Notes under the pieces: generated by a model
Databases searched by the model: none
Told to the model about the DNA's origin: nothing
What the model saw: the letters and a program-made list of their open reading frames with translations, nothing else
Part shown: one piece after another, positions 9,270-21,832 of the stretch
Position numbering within the stretch: position 1 is the first letter of the stretch
How the letters are laid out: each line of letters begins with the position of its first letter
Position numbers and translations under genes: made by a program
Assembly (NCBI GenBank): GCA_949152475.1
Contig: CASCJZ010000009.1
Coordinates: forward strand, 434,001 to 498,000
Direction: 5' to 3'
Origin: Terebella lapidaria
Taxonomy: Eukaryota; Annelida; Polychaeta; Terebellida; Terebellidae
DNA: 64,000 bases

Positions 9270-10676
9270 TTGCCAAGTCCTAGCTCTTTGAGCGATTGCT
9301 TCATTTGTATGTTTGTCTGTCCGTCCGTTCGCACGATAGCGGGCGCAATTCTTGTCGGATTTTCATGAAATTTTGACACAACATGTGCACGGATCTTCCT
9401 CATAAGCCTTTCGTTTCTGAAGGTCAAAGGTCAAAAATTGACGTCAAGGTCGTTCAAAAACCAAAAAATTAAAAATCGCAATAACTCCAATTATATTTTT
9501 TCTGGAGTTTCGCGCTTTCTTGCATCAATTACTATGGCCAATTCTGCATCTTTTGATGTATGGCCGACAGCTGTTGCATCAAAATTGACGATTTTGACTC
9601 CAGGTTAAAAAGACGGGGGTCAGGAGTTTCTGGATCAAAAGTTTCATGCATTGCTGTGCAGTCAATTCTTGTCGGATTCTTATGAAATTTTCACAGCATA
9701 TGCACACCAGATGTCGGCATATTCCTGTTGTTTCTCAAAGTCAAAAGTCAAGAATTAACGCCAAGGTCATTGAAAAACAAAAAAAATAAAAATGGCCATA
9801 CCTCCACTTTCATTCCACCTGCACTTCCAAAAGTGTTCACGTCTTTTATTATGGTCAATTCTGCATCATTTGGTGTATGACCGACAGCAGTTGAATCAAA
9901 ATTGACGATTTAAACTCCAGGTGAAATACATGGGGGTCAGGAAGTTTGGATCCAAAGTTTAACACATTGCTGTGCAGTCGATTCTTGTATGATTTTGACG
10001 AAATTCTCACATAATATGTGCACGGAATGTCTGCATAACCCTTTCGATTTGGAACATCATAGCTCTGAAACTGTTGTCACGGCAACAGAAAATCGTTACT
10101 GAAAAGCATTACATGAAAACGATAATAGCATTGGTATATGAAACACTCCGCTTCACATCGCCAGCCACGTTAGTGCTGAGCGTAGAGCGTAGGACTTTGA
10201 ATCCACAGACCCGGGTTCAATACTATCTCAAAACTATTTTTTTTTCTCCATCAAAAGATCATGTATTCAATTTCAAACAACGAAACAACACATTCGTAGT
10301 GTACAAAATCAGCAAATAAATGTAGCACGAGTAATCTTTATCGTTATTATGTCATCATACTTAATCATTTCTCACTATGAATTCCTTAAAGTCATTTAAC
10401 AGTGTCTCATTGGTTCCATTATGATCGTGTCCTTCATGCATCATAATGCATCTGTGTTAAGTCCATTCTGGCATGATTTGTATTCACCGAGTGTCTCTAT
10501 TCGTTTTGTTCACTTGTTGTCATTGTAATTTTTCATCTGTAACTTACAAGATCATGATCATGCTTTCAATTCTGAAGAATGTAGCAGCACAATTTAATAT
10601 TATTACAGTATTATGATGCAAGGGTTTATAGACCAAAGCTGGATTATAGACTTCTCTTCAAGTTCATTACTTTATT
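9270..10676 (+). repeat. U8, L unit (1,407 bp)
   Basis: Very short TTTGTATG stub in place of a long TTTG run, three subrepeats, gamma tRNA-like body 10169-10235, orphan tail. Copy 1 carries TGACGTCA. Confidence 0.9.
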
Positions 10677-12090
10677 TTGCCAAGTCCTAGCTCTTTGAGC
10701 GATTGCTTCATTTGTTTGTTTGTATGTTTGTCTGTCCGTCAGTTTGCACGATAGCGGGCGCAATTCTTGTCGGATTTTTATGAAATTTTGACAAAACATG
10801 TGCAAGGATCTTCCACATAAGCCTTTCGTTTCTGAAGGTCAAAGGTCAAAAATTGACGTCAAGGTCGTTCAAAAACCAAAAAATTAAAAATCGTAGTAAC
10901 TCCAGTTATATTTTATCTGGAGTTTCGAGATTTCTAGCATCGATTACTGTGGCCAATTCTGCATCTTTTGATGTATGGCCGACAGCTGTTGAATGAAAAT
11001 TGACGATTTTGACTCCAGGTTAAATAGACGGGGGTCAGGAGTTTCTGGATCAAAAGTTTCATGCATTGCTGTGCAGTCAATTCTTGTCGGATTCTTATGA
11101 AATTTTCACAGCACATGCACACCAGATTTCGGCATATTCCTGTCGTTTCTCAAGGTCAAAGGTCAAGAATTAACGACAAAATCGTTGAAAAACCAAAAAA
11201 TAAAAAATGGTCATAACTCCACTTTCATTCCACCTGCACTTCCAAAAGTGTCCACGTCTTTTATTATGGCCAATTCTGCATCTTTTGATGTATGACCGAC
11301 AGCGGTTGAATCAAAATTGACGATTTAAACTCCAGGTGAAATACATGGGGGTCGGGAAGTTCGGATCCAAAGTTTAACACATTGCTGTGCAGTCGATTCT
11401 TGTGTGATTTTGACGAAATTCTCACATAATATGTGCACAGAATGTCCGCATAACCCTTTTGATTTGGAACATCATAGCTCTGAAACTGTTGTCACGGCAA
11501 CAGAAAATCGTTACTGAAAAGCATTACATGAAAACGATAATAGCATTGCTATATGAAACACTCCGCTTCACATCGCCAGCCACGTTAGTGCTGAGCGTAG
11601 AGCATAGGACTTTGAATCCACAGACCCGGGTTCAATACTATCTCAAAACTATTTTTTTTCTCCGTTAAAAGATCATGTATTCAATTCCAAACAACGAAAC
11701 AACACATTCGTAGTGTACAAAATCAGCAAATAAATGTAGCACGAGTAATCTTTATCGTTATTATGTCATCATACTTAATTATTTCTCACTATGAATTCCT
11801 TAAAGTCATTTAACAGTGTCTCATTGGTTCCATTATGATCGTGTCCTTCATGCATCATAATGCATCTGTGTTAAGTCCATTCTGGCATGATTTGTATTCA
11901 CCGAGTGTCTCTATTCGTTTTGTTCACTTGTTGTCATTGTAATTTTTCATCTGTAACTTACAAGATCATGATCATGCTTTCAATTCTGAAGAATGTAGCA
12001 GCACAATTTAATATTATTACAGTATTATGATGCAAGGGTTTATAGACCAAAGCTGGTTTATAGACTTCTCTTCAAGTTCATTACTTTATT
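10677..12090 (+). repeat. U9, L unit (1,414 bp)
   Basis: Short TTTG stub, three subrepeats, gamma tRNA-like body 11584-11650, orphan tail. Subrepeats resemble U5 and U25 (ACGACAAAATCGTTG; GTCCACGTC). Confidence 0.9.
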
Positions 12091-12169
12091 TTGCCAAGTC
12101 CTAGCTCTTTGAGCGATTGCTTCATTACTTGGCAAAATAAATTTTGCCAAGTATGTTGGTCAGTCATCT

Positions 12170-12208
12170 TGTTTGTTTGTTTGTTTGTTTGTTTGTTTGT
12201 TTGTTTGT
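12170..12208 (+). repeat. (TTTG)n microsatellite
   Basis: About nine to ten TTTG repeats, then GTATGTTTGTCTGTCCGTC. The run sits at the same site in L and XL units and its length varies between units; another long run is 34806-34846. In U30 and U31 it is interrupted by TTAG. Confidence 0.95.
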
Positions 12209-13651
12209 ATGTTTGTCTGTCCGTCTGTTATGACGATAGCGGGCGCAATTCTTGTCGCATTTTCATGAAATTTTCACACAATATGCGCAAGCAGCTTCCG
12301 CATAAGCCTTTCGTTTCTGAAAGTCAAAGGTCAAAAATTGACTTCAAGGTCGTTCAAAAACCAAAAAATTAAAAATCGTAATAACTCCAGTTATATTTTA
12401 TATGGACTTTCGAGATTTCTTGTATCGATTACTATGGCCAATTCTGCATCTTTTGATGTATGGCCGATAGCTGTTGCATCAAAATTGACGATTTTGACTC
12501 CAGGTTAAAAAGACGGGGGTCAGGAGTTTCTGGATCAAACGTTTCATGCATTGCTGTGCAGTCAATTTTTGTCGGATTCTTATGAAATTTTGACAACATA
12601 TGCACACAGTATAACGGCACATTCCTGTTGTTTCTCAAGGTCAAAGGTCAAGAATTAACGCCAAGTTCATTGAAAAACTACAAAATTAAAAATCGTCATA
12701 ACTCCACTTTCATTCCACCAGCACTTCCAAAAGTGTTCACGTCTTTTACTATGGCCAATTCTGCATCATTTGTTGTATGACCGACAGCGGTTGAGTCAAA
12801 ATTGACGATTTAAACTCCAGGTGAAATAAATGGGGGTCAGGAATTTCGGATCCAAAGTTTAACACATTGCTGTGCGGTCGATTCTTATGTGATTTTGACG
12901 AAATTCTCACATAATATGTGTACGGAATGTCCGCATAACCCTTTTGATTTGGAACATCATAGCTCTCAAACTGTTGTCACGGCAACAGAAAATCGTTACT
13001 GAAAAGCATTACATGAAAACGATAATAGCATTGCTATATGAAACACTCTGCTTCACATCGCCAGCCACGTTAGTGCTGAGCGTAGAGTGTAGGACTTTGA
13101 ATCCACAAACCCGGGTTCAATACTATCTCAAAACTATTTTTTTTTCTCCATTATGAGATCATGTATTCAATTCCAAACAAGGAAACAACACATTCGTAGT
13201 GTACAAATTCAGCAAATATATATAGCAGCAGTAATCTTCGTCATTTCTATGTCATCACACTCAATTATTTCTTGGTATATATTTTTCCAAGTCATTTACA
13301 GTGTCTCATTGGTTCCATTATGATCATGTGTTTCATGCATCATAGCGCATCTGTGTTATCTCCTGAATATACAAAACTCGGTTGCGTAGTAATACAGTAT
13401 ATCATATATGTATCCAAATGCAGATCTCAAACAACATTTTGGTGGTTTTCTGACTCAGTGATGTACTAGTGATATAACAAAGCCTAAAACTCTACTCTTA
13501 ATACAGTCTGTGTCAAACGACAGGCCACTTTATATCAGAACTATTGGGGCTGATGAACCGGCGGAGGAAACCGGCCCCCTTCCCGGTTTTTAGCAGTAAT
13601 TTGCCATAGAGGAACTGTCACAATACAACACAATTTGACGCTGTTGGCCAC

Positions 13652-13718
13652 TTTGGTGCTGTGCGTAGAGATCAGGACTTTGAATCCACAGACCCGGGTT
13701 CAAATCTCTCTTGAAATT
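13652..13718 (+). repeat. tRNA-like body, beta subfamily (representative)
   Basis: TTTGGTGCTGTGCGTAGAG, GGACTTTGAATCCACAGA and GGGTTCAAATCTCTCTTG, followed by ATTTTATTTTTATTTT. The GGACTTTGAATCCA and GTTCAAATCTC stretches closely match, from memory, eukaryotic tRNA-Gln(TTG). Beta bodies end G and XL units and follow the CCGG hairpin of the D segment. Confidence 0.8.
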
Positions 13719-13803
13719 ATTTTATTTTTATTTTCAACTTACACAATCATGATCATGAATTTCATTCTAAACAACATAACAACACAATTTAATAACTGTA
13801 TCA

Positions 13804-13825
13804 AGCTAGTGTAAAAGCTAGTGTA
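13804..13825 (+). repeat. AGCTAGTGTA tandem pair
   Basis: AGCTAGTGTA at 13804-13813 and 13816-13825, 12-bp period, between the beta tail and the next anchor. Delta tails have a single AGCTAGTTTA at the matching place, so the pair is a local duplication that marks one lineage of beta tails. Confidence 0.8.
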
Positions 13826-13855
13826 TAGACTTCTTTTCCAGTTCAATACTTTATT

Positions 13856-14239
13856 TTGCCAAGTCCTAGCTCTCTGAGCGATTGCTTCAGTTGTATGTTG
13901 CTCAGCGATCAAATATGTGTTCTGTCCGTCTGTTCGCACGATAGCGGGCGCAATCCTTGTCGGAATGACATGAAATTTTCACAGAAGATGCGCATAAGAC
14001 TCCTGCACAAGCCTATTGATTTTGAAGGTCATAGCCTAAAAACTGTTGTCTTGGCGACTGAAAAACCGTTACATAACTATAACTATGGAGGTTCTTGAAA
14101 TTATTTTATTTTTCTTTTCAACTTACACAATCATGATCATGAATTTCGTTCTAAACAACATAACAACACAATTTAATAACTGTATCAAGCTAGTGTAAAA
14201 GCTAGTGTATAGACTTCTTTTCCAGTTCATTACTTTATT
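13856..14239 (+). repeat. U11, G unit without tRNA-like body (384 bp)
   Basis: The subrepeat runs to ACTATGGAGG (about 14092) and joins directly to TTCTTGAAATTATTTT, the 3' flank of a beta body. Alpha body, D segment and beta body are all absent. This is the only unit here with no tRNA-like sequence at all. Confidence 0.9.
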
Positions 14240-14823
14240 TTGCCAAGTCCTAGCTCTCTGAGCGATTGCTTCATTACTTGGCAAAATACATTTTTGCCAA
14301 GTATGTTGGTCAGTCAGCTTGTTTGTTTGTCTGTCCGTCAGTTTGCACGATAGCGGCCGCAATCCTCGTCTGAATGACATCAAATTTACACAGAAGATGC
14401 GCATAAGACTCCTTTATAAGCCTATTGAATTTGAAGATCATAGCTCAAAAACTGTTGTCTTGGCGACCAAAAAACGGTTACATTGCTTAAACCTATGGAG
14501 ATTGGAAAGCCATACATGAGTTGCTACGTGGATGACACCTCCTCCAACTGCCAGCCACGTTAGTGCTGAGCATAGAGCGTACGACTCCCAATCCACAGAC
14601 CTGGGTTCAAGTCTCTCTTGAAACTATTTTTTTTTTATTTTTAGCTTACAGAATCATGATCATGCATTTAATCATAAACAAAATAACAACACAATTTAGT
14701 AAACGTACAATTTAGTTAACGATAAATAAATAATTGAAAAAAAATATATAACAGTACTATGGGGCAGGGGTTTATAGACCAAAGCTAGTTTATAGACTTC
14801 TCTTCAAGATCATTAACTTTATT
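14240..14823 (+). repeat. U12, S unit (584 bp)
   Basis: Variant palindrome 14276-14302 (centre ATACATT), GTCAGTCAGCTTG, delta body 14559-14625. The same variant S unit recurs at U37 (45568) and U46 (56937). Confidence 0.9.
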
Positions 14824-15872
14824 TTGCCAAGTCCTAGCTCTTTGAGCGATTGCTTCAGTTGTATGTTGCTCAGCGATCAAATATGTGTTCTGTCCGTCTG
14901 TTTGCACGATAGCGGGCGCAATCCTTGTCAGAATGACATGAAATTTTCACAGAAGATGCGAATAAGACTCCTGCACAAGCCTATTGATTTTGAAGGTCAT
15001 AGCTTAAAAACTGTTGTCTTGGCGACTGAAAAACCGTTACATAACTATAACTATGGAGGCTGGAAAACCGTAAAGTAACTGTTACATGGAATACACTTGT
15101 TCAAACTGTCGGCAACGTTGGTGCAGTGGATAGAGCGTAAGACTTTGAATCCAAAGACCCGTGTTCAACCCTCCCTCAAAACTCTAATCTCTTTTATCTC
15201 TAACTTAGTTTTTATACAGTCAGTTGCAGTGTTATTTCTAGTTTATAATGCACCTTTTACAAACTCGCCGAGATATCAAAGTAGAAAGAGCAGTGGGGTG
15301 AATCTGATTCTCAATCCGTTCACACGCCAATAAGCTGTAGAAACGATTACCCCCTGTGGACATGTCCCGTCCTAAATACACACGCTCGGTTGCATAGTAA
15401 TACAGTATATCATATATGTATCCAAATGCAGATCTCAAACAACATTTCAGTGGTTTTCTAACTCAGTGATGTACAAGTGATATAACAAAGCCTAAAACTC
15501 TAGTCTAAATACAGTCTGTGTCAAGCGACAGGCTCCCTTATATTAGGACTGCTGGGGGTGAAGAACCGTCAAAGGAACCGGCCCCATTCCCCCATTCCCA
15601 GTTTTTAGCAGTACATACAATAAATACACCACTTCACACTGTTGGCCACTTTGGTGCTGTGCATAGAGCTCAGGACTCTGAATCCACAGACCCCGGGTTC
15701 AACTCTCTCTCAAAACTTGTTTTTTCTCTCTAAATTACAAGATCATGTCTTTTATAGCATAACTGCACAATTTAGCAAATAGATAATTTATGAAGAAAAG
15801 AACTCTTCAATTCTCTCTCAGAACGTTTTTTAGCTGGTTTATAGACTTCTCTTCAAGTTCATTAACTTTATT
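14824..15872 (+). repeat. U13, G unit (1,049 bp)
   Basis: Alpha body 15117-15183, D segment with a ~17-bp loss near 15260 (TTTTACAAACTCGCC), beta body 15650-15717 with CCCCGGGTTCAAC. Confidence 0.9.
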
Positions 15873-17350
15873 TTGCCAAGTCCTAGCTCTTTGAGCGATT
15901 GCTTCATTTGTTTGTTACTTGGCAAAATAAATTTTGCCAAGTATGTTGGTCAGTCATCTTGTTTGTTTGTTTGTTTGTTTGTATGTTTGTCTGTCCGTCC
16001 GTTCGCACGATAGCGGGCGCAATTCTTGTCGGATTTTCATGAAATTTTGACACAACATGTGCAAGGATCTTCCTCATAAGCCTTTCGTTTCTGAAGGTCA
16101 AAGGTCAAAAATTGACGTCAAGGTCGTTCAAAAATCAAAAAATTTAAAATCGTAATAAGTCCAGTTATATTTTATCTGGAGTTTCGAGATTTCTAGCATC
16201 GAATACTATGGCCAATTCTGCATCTTTTGATGTATGGCCGACAGCTGTTGCATCAAAATTGACGATTTTGACTCCGGGTTAAAAAGACGGGGGTCAGGAG
16301 TTTCTGGATCAAAAGTTTCATGCATTGCTGTGCAGTCAATTCTTGTCGGATTCTTATGAAATTTTCACAGCATATGCACACCAGATGTCGGCATATTCCT
16401 GTTGTTTCTCAAGGTCAAAAGTCAAGAATTAACGCCAAGGTCATTGAAAAACAAAAAAAATTAAAATGGCCATAACTCCACTTTCATTCCACCTGCACTT
16501 CCAAAAGTGTTCACGTCTTTTATTATGGTCAATTCTGCATCATTTGATGTATGACCGACAGCGGTTGAATCAAAATTGACGATTTAAACTCCAGGTGAAA
16601 TGCATGGGGGTCAGGAAGTTCGGATCCAAAGTTTAACACATTGCTGTGCAGTCGATTCTTGTGTGATTTTGACGAAATTCTCACATAATATGTGCACGGA
16701 ATGTCCGCATATCCCTTTTGATTTGGAACATCATAGCTCTGAAACTGTTGTCACGGCAACAGAAAATCGTTACTGAAAAGCATTACATGAAAACGATAAT
16801 AGCATTGCTATATGAAACACTCCGCTTCACATCGCCAGCCACGTTAGTGCTGAGCGTAGAGCGTAGGACTTTGAATCCACAGACCCGGGTTCAATACTAT
16901 CTCAAAACTATTTTTTTTTCTCCATTAAAAGATCATGTATTCAATTCCAAACAACGAAACAACACATTCGTAGTGTACAAAATCAGCAAATAAATGTAGC
17001 ACGAGTAATCTTTATCGTTATTATGTCATCATACTTAATTATTTCTCACTATGAATTCCTTAAAGTCATTTAACAGTGTCTCATTGGTTCCATTATGATC
17101 GTGTCCTTCATGCATCATAATGCATCTGTGTTAAGTCCATTCTGGCATGATTTGTATTCACCGAGTGTCTCTATTCGTTTTGTTCACTTGTTGTCATTGT
17201 AATTTTTCATCTGTAACTTACAAGATCATGATCATGCTTTCAATTCTGAAGAATGTAGCAGCACAATTTAATATTATTACAGTATTATGATGCAAGGGTT
17301 TATAGACCAAAGCTGGTTTATAGACTTCTCTTCAAGTTCATAACTTTATT
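15873..17350 (+). repeat. U14, L unit (1,478 bp)
   Basis: Palindrome 15917-15942, TTTG run, three subrepeats, gamma body 16843-16909, orphan tail. The tail leads into U15 with the same TTCATAACTTTATTTTG variant as U5 into U6. Confidence 0.9.
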
Positions 17351-18394
17351 TTGCCAAGTCCTAGCTCTCTGAGCGATTGCTTCAGTTGTATGTTGCTCAG
17401 CGATCAAATATGCTTTCTGTCTGTCTGTTCGCACGATAGCGGGCGCAATCCTTGTCGGAATGACATAAAATTTTCAAAGAAGATGCGCATAAGACTCCTG
17501 CACAAGCCTATTGATTTTGAAGGTCATAGCTTAAAAACTGTTGTCTTGGCGACTGAAAAACCGTTACATAACTATAACTATGGAGGCTGGAAAACCATAA
17601 AGTAACGGTTACATGGAATACACTTCTTCACACTGTCGGCAACGTTGGTGCAGTGGATAGAGCATAAGACTTTGAATCCAAAGACCTGTGTTAAACCCTC
17701 CCTCGAAACTCTAATATCTTTTACCTCTAATTTACTTTTTATACAGTCGGTTGCAGTGTTATTTCTGGTTTATAATGCACCTTTTACATTTGGAATAGAT
17801 TGAAAACTCGCCGAGATATCAAAGTAGGAAGAGCAGTGGGGTGAATCTGATTCTCAATCCGTTCACACGCCAATAAGCTGTAGAAACGATTACCCCCTGT
17901 GGACATGTCCCGTCCTGAATACACACGCTCGGTTGCATAGCAATACAGTATATCATATATGTATCCAGATGCAGATCTCAAACAACATTTCAGTGGTTTT
18001 CTAACTCAGTGATGTACAAGTGATATAACAAAGCCTAAAACTCTAGTCTAAATACAGTCTGTGTCAAGCGACAGGCTCCCTTATATTAGGACTGCTGAAT
18101 CTGACGAACCGGCCCCTTTCCCGGTTTTCAGCAGTACATACAATAAATACACAACTTCACGCTGTCGGTCACGTTGGTGCTGTGCATAGAGCTCAGGACT
18201 CTGAATCCACAGACCCGGGTTCAACTCTCTCTCAAAACTTGTTTTTTCTCTCTAACTTACAGGATCATGTCTTTTATAGCATAACTGCACAATTTAGCAA
18301 ATAGATAATTTATGAAGAAAAGAATTTTTCAATACTCTCTCAGAACGTTTTTTAGCTGGTTTATAGACTTCTCTTCAAGTTCATTAACTTTATT
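17351..18394 (+). repeat. U15, G unit (1,044 bp)
   Basis: Alpha body 17644-17710 with GTTAAACCC and CTCGAAACT variants, D segment, beta body 18173-18239. Closest relative in the window is U6. Confidence 0.9.
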
Positions 18395-19702
18395 TTGCCA
18401 AGTCCTAGCTCTTTGAGCGATTGCTTCAGTTGTATGTTCCTCAGCGATCAAATATGTGTTCTGTCCGTCTGTTCGCACGATAGCGGGCGCAATTCTTGTC
18501 GGAATGACATGAAATTTTCAAAGAAGATGCGCATAAGACTCCTGCACAAGCCTATTGATTTTGAAGGTCATGGCTTAAAAACTGTTGTCTTGGTGACTGA
18601 AAAACCGTTACATAACTATAACTATGGAGGCTGGAAAACCATAAAGTAACTGTTACATGAATTACACTACTTCACATTGTCGGCAACGTTGGTGCAGTGG
18701 ATAGAGCGTAAGACTTTGAATCCAAAGACCCGTGTTCAACCCTCCCTCAAAACTCTAATCTCTTTTACCTCTAACTTACTTTTATACAGTCAGTTGCAGT
18801 GTTATTTCTAGTTTATAATGCACCTTTTACATTTGGAATAGATTGAAAACTCGCCGAGATATCAAAGTAGAAAGAGCAGTGGGGTTAATGTGATTCTCAA
18901 TCCGTTAACACGCCAATAAGCTGTAGAAACGATTACCCCCTGTGGACATGTCCCGTCCTAAATACACACGCTCGTTTGCATAGTAAAACAGTGTATCATA
19001 TATGTATCCAAATGCAGATCTCAAACAACATTTCAGTGGTTTTCTAACTCAGTGATGTACAAGTGATATAACAAAGCCTAAACCTCTAGTCTAAATACAG
19101 TCTGTTTCAAGCGACAGGCTCCCTTATATACGTGAGTTCGGAAATGTTTTCAGGTCAGGTCAGTGGAATTGGGTCAGGATCAAGTGGTATAAACATAGCC
19201 AAACCATGCTGTCACACTACCATTGTCGAGTCACTGTCACGAACACATTACTCGATTTCGCCTGTACAATACTTAATACTTTGTTTACTTGGAGTTCACC
19301 GCGTCACTCACGTTTGAACATGGTGTGTAGGAACGTTTTGTTTATACCACTTGACCTGACCTAGAAACATTTCCGAACTGGTTTATTAGGACTGCTGGGG
19401 GTGACGAACCGGCAAAGGAACCGGCCCCATTCCCGGTTTTTAGCAGTAATTTGCCATAGAGGAACTGTCACAATACAACACAACTTGACGCTGTCGGCCA
19501 CTTTGGTGCTGTGCGTAGAGCTCAGGACTTTGAATCCACAGACCCGGGTTCAAATCTCTCTTGAAATTATTTTATTTTTATTTTCAACTTACACAATCAT
19601 GATCATGAATTTCGTTCTAAACAACATAACACAATTTAATAACTGTATCAAGCTAGTGTAAAAGCTAGTGTATAGACTTCTTTTCCAGTTCATTACTTTA
19701 TT
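18395..19702 (+). repeat. U16, G unit carrying a TIR insertion (1,308 bp)
   Basis: Alpha body 18688-18754, D segment interrupted at 19130-19383 by a MITE-like element, then beta body 19502-19568. Without the insert the unit would be about 1,054 bp, the ordinary G length. Confidence 0.9.
19135..19379. mobile_element. MITE-like TIR element, 245 bp
   Basis: Inverted ends AGTTCGGAAATGTTT...AGGTCAGGTCA (19135-19162) and the complement at 19352-19379, 28 bp with two mismatches. An inner pair AAGTGGTATAAACA (19182-19195) / TGTTTATACCACTT (19339-19352) continues the right arm directly, while the left arm has about 20 extra bases that look like a local duplication of its GGTCAGG part. Flanks CCTTATAT and TATTAGG against the uninterrupted CCTTATATTAGG of other units suggest a TAT (or TA) target duplication; 5 and 4 stray bases lie outside the arms. 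No transposase; non-autonomous DNA transposon. Family not assigned. Confidence 0.8.
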
Positions 19703-20764
19703 TTGCCAAGTCCTAGCTCTCTGAGCGATTGCTTCAGTTGTATGTTGCTCAGCGATCAAATATGTGTTCTGTCCGTCTGTTCGCACGATAGCGGGCGCAA
19801 TCCTTGTCGGAATGACATGAAATTTTCAAGGAAGATGCGCATAAGACTCCTGCACAAGCCTATTGATTTTGAATAGCTTAAAAACTGTTGTCTTGGCGAC
19901 TGAAAAACCGTTACATAACTATAACTATGGAGGCTGGAAAACCATTAAGTAACTGTTACATGGAATACACTTCTTCACACTGTCGGCAACGTTGGTGCAG
20001 TGGATAGAGCGTAAGGCTTTGAATCCAAAGACCCGTGTTCAACCCTCCCTCAAAACTCTAATCTCTTTTATCTCTAACTTAGTTGTTATACAGTCAGTTG
20101 CAGTGTTATTTCTAGTTTATAATGCACCTTTTACATTTGGAATAGATTGAAAACTCGCCGAGATATCAAAGTAGAAAGAGCAGTGGGGTGAATCTGATTC
20201 TCAATCCGTTCACACGCCAATAAGCTGTAGAAATGATTACCCCTTGTGGACATGTCCCGTCCTAAATACACACGCTCGGTTGCATAGTAATACAGTATAT
20301 CATATATGTATCCAAATGCAGATCTCAAACAACATTTCGGTGGTTTTCTAACTCAGTGATGTACAAGTGATATAACAAAGCCTAAAACTCTAGTCTAAAT
20401 ACAGTCTGTGTCAAGCAACAGGCTCCCATATATTAGGACTGCTGGGGGTCACGAACCGGCAAAGGAATCGGCCCCATTCCCGGTTTTTAGCAGTACATAC
20501 AATAAATACACCCCTTCACACTGTCGGCAACTTTGGTGCTGGGCATAGAGCTCAGGACTTTGAATCCACAGACCCGGGTTCAACTCTCTCTCAAAACTTG
20601 TTTTTTCTCTCTAACTTACAGGATCATGTCTTTTATAGCATAACTGCACAATTTAATACATGTACAAATTACTTAACAGCAACTAGAAAAAACTATTCAA
20701 GTCTCTCTCAAAACGTTTTTTAGCTGGTTTATTATAGACTTCTTTTCAAGTTCATTACTTTATT
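19703..20764 (+). repeat. U17, G unit (1,062 bp)
   Basis: Subrepeat has a small loss near 19873 (GATTTTGAATAGC). Alpha body 19991-20057 (GTAAGGCTTTGAATCC), D segment, beta body 20532-20598 (GTGCTGGGCATAG). Confidence 0.9.
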
Positions 20765-21832
20765 TTGCCAAGTCCTAGCTCTTTGAGCGATTGCTTCAGT
20801 TGTATGTTGCTCAGCGATCAAATATGTGTTCTGTCCGTCTGTTCGCACGATAGCGGGCACAATCCTTGTCGGAATGACATGAAATTTTCAAAGAAGATGC
20901 GCAAAAGACTCCTGCACAAGCCTATTGATTTTGAACGTCATAGCTTAAATACTGTTGTCTTGGCGACTGAAAAACCGTTACATAACTATAACTATGGAGG
21001 CTGGAAAACCATAAAGTAACTGTTACATGTAATACACTTCTTCAAACTGTCGGCAACGTTGGTGCAGTGGATAGAGCGTAAGACTTTGAATCCAAAGACC
21101 CGTGTTCAACCCTCCCTCAAAACTCTAATCTCTTTTATCTCTAACTTAGTTTTTATACAATCAGTTGCATTGTTATTTCTAGTTTATAATGCACCTTTTA
21201 CATTTGGAATAGATTGAAAACTCGCCGAGATATCAAAGTAGAAAGAGCAGTGGGGTGAATCTGATTCTCAATCCGTTCACACGCCAATAAGCTGTAGAAA
21301 CGATTACCCCCTGTGGACATGTCCCGTCCTCAATACACACGCTCGGTTGCATAGCAATACAGTATATCATATATGTATCCAGATGCAGATCTCAAACAAC
21401 ATTTCAGTGGTTTTCTAATTCAGTGATGTACAAGTGATATAACAAAGCCTAAAACTCTAGTCTAAATACAGTCTGTGTCAAGCGACAGGCTCCCTTATAT
21501 TAAGACTGCTGGGGGTCACGAACCGGCCTCATTCCCGGTTTTTAGCAGTACATACAATAAATACACCACTTCACGCTGTTGGCCACGTTGGTGCTGTGCA
21601 TAGAGCTCAGGAGTCTGAATCCACAGACCCCGGGTTCAACTCTCTCTCAAAACTTGTTTTTTCTCTCTAACTTACAGGATCATGTCTTTTATAGCATAAC
21701 TGCACAATTTAATACATGTACGACTTACTTGACAGCAAACAGATAATTCAACAAAAAAAAACTATTCAAGTCTCTCTCAAAGCGATTTTTAGCTGTTTTT
21801 TATAGACTTCTTTTCCAGTTCATTACTTTATT
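20765..21832 (+). repeat. U18, G unit (1,068 bp)
   Basis: Alpha body 21058-21124, D segment with shortened ACGAACCGGCCTC link, beta body 21587-21654 (GAGTCTGAATCC, CCCCGGGTTCAAC). Confidence 0.9.

Larger units (their letters stand above)
12091..13855 (+). repeat. U10, XL unit (1,765 bp)
   Basis: Palindrome 12127-12152, long TTTG run 12170-12208, three subrepeats (TGACGTCA changed to TGACTTCA), gamma body 13069-13135, D segment, beta body 13652-13718. U21 has the same extended layout. Confidence 0.9.

Noticed and set aside
13652-13718. Functional tRNA-Gln gene
   Set aside because: The loop and box B match, but acceptor, D, anticodon and T stems pair poorly in every subfamily, so a charged tRNA is unlikely.
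19132-19317. 61-codon frame inside the TIR element
   Set aside because: Too short for a transposase, no catalytic motif visible, and begins within the terminal repeat.
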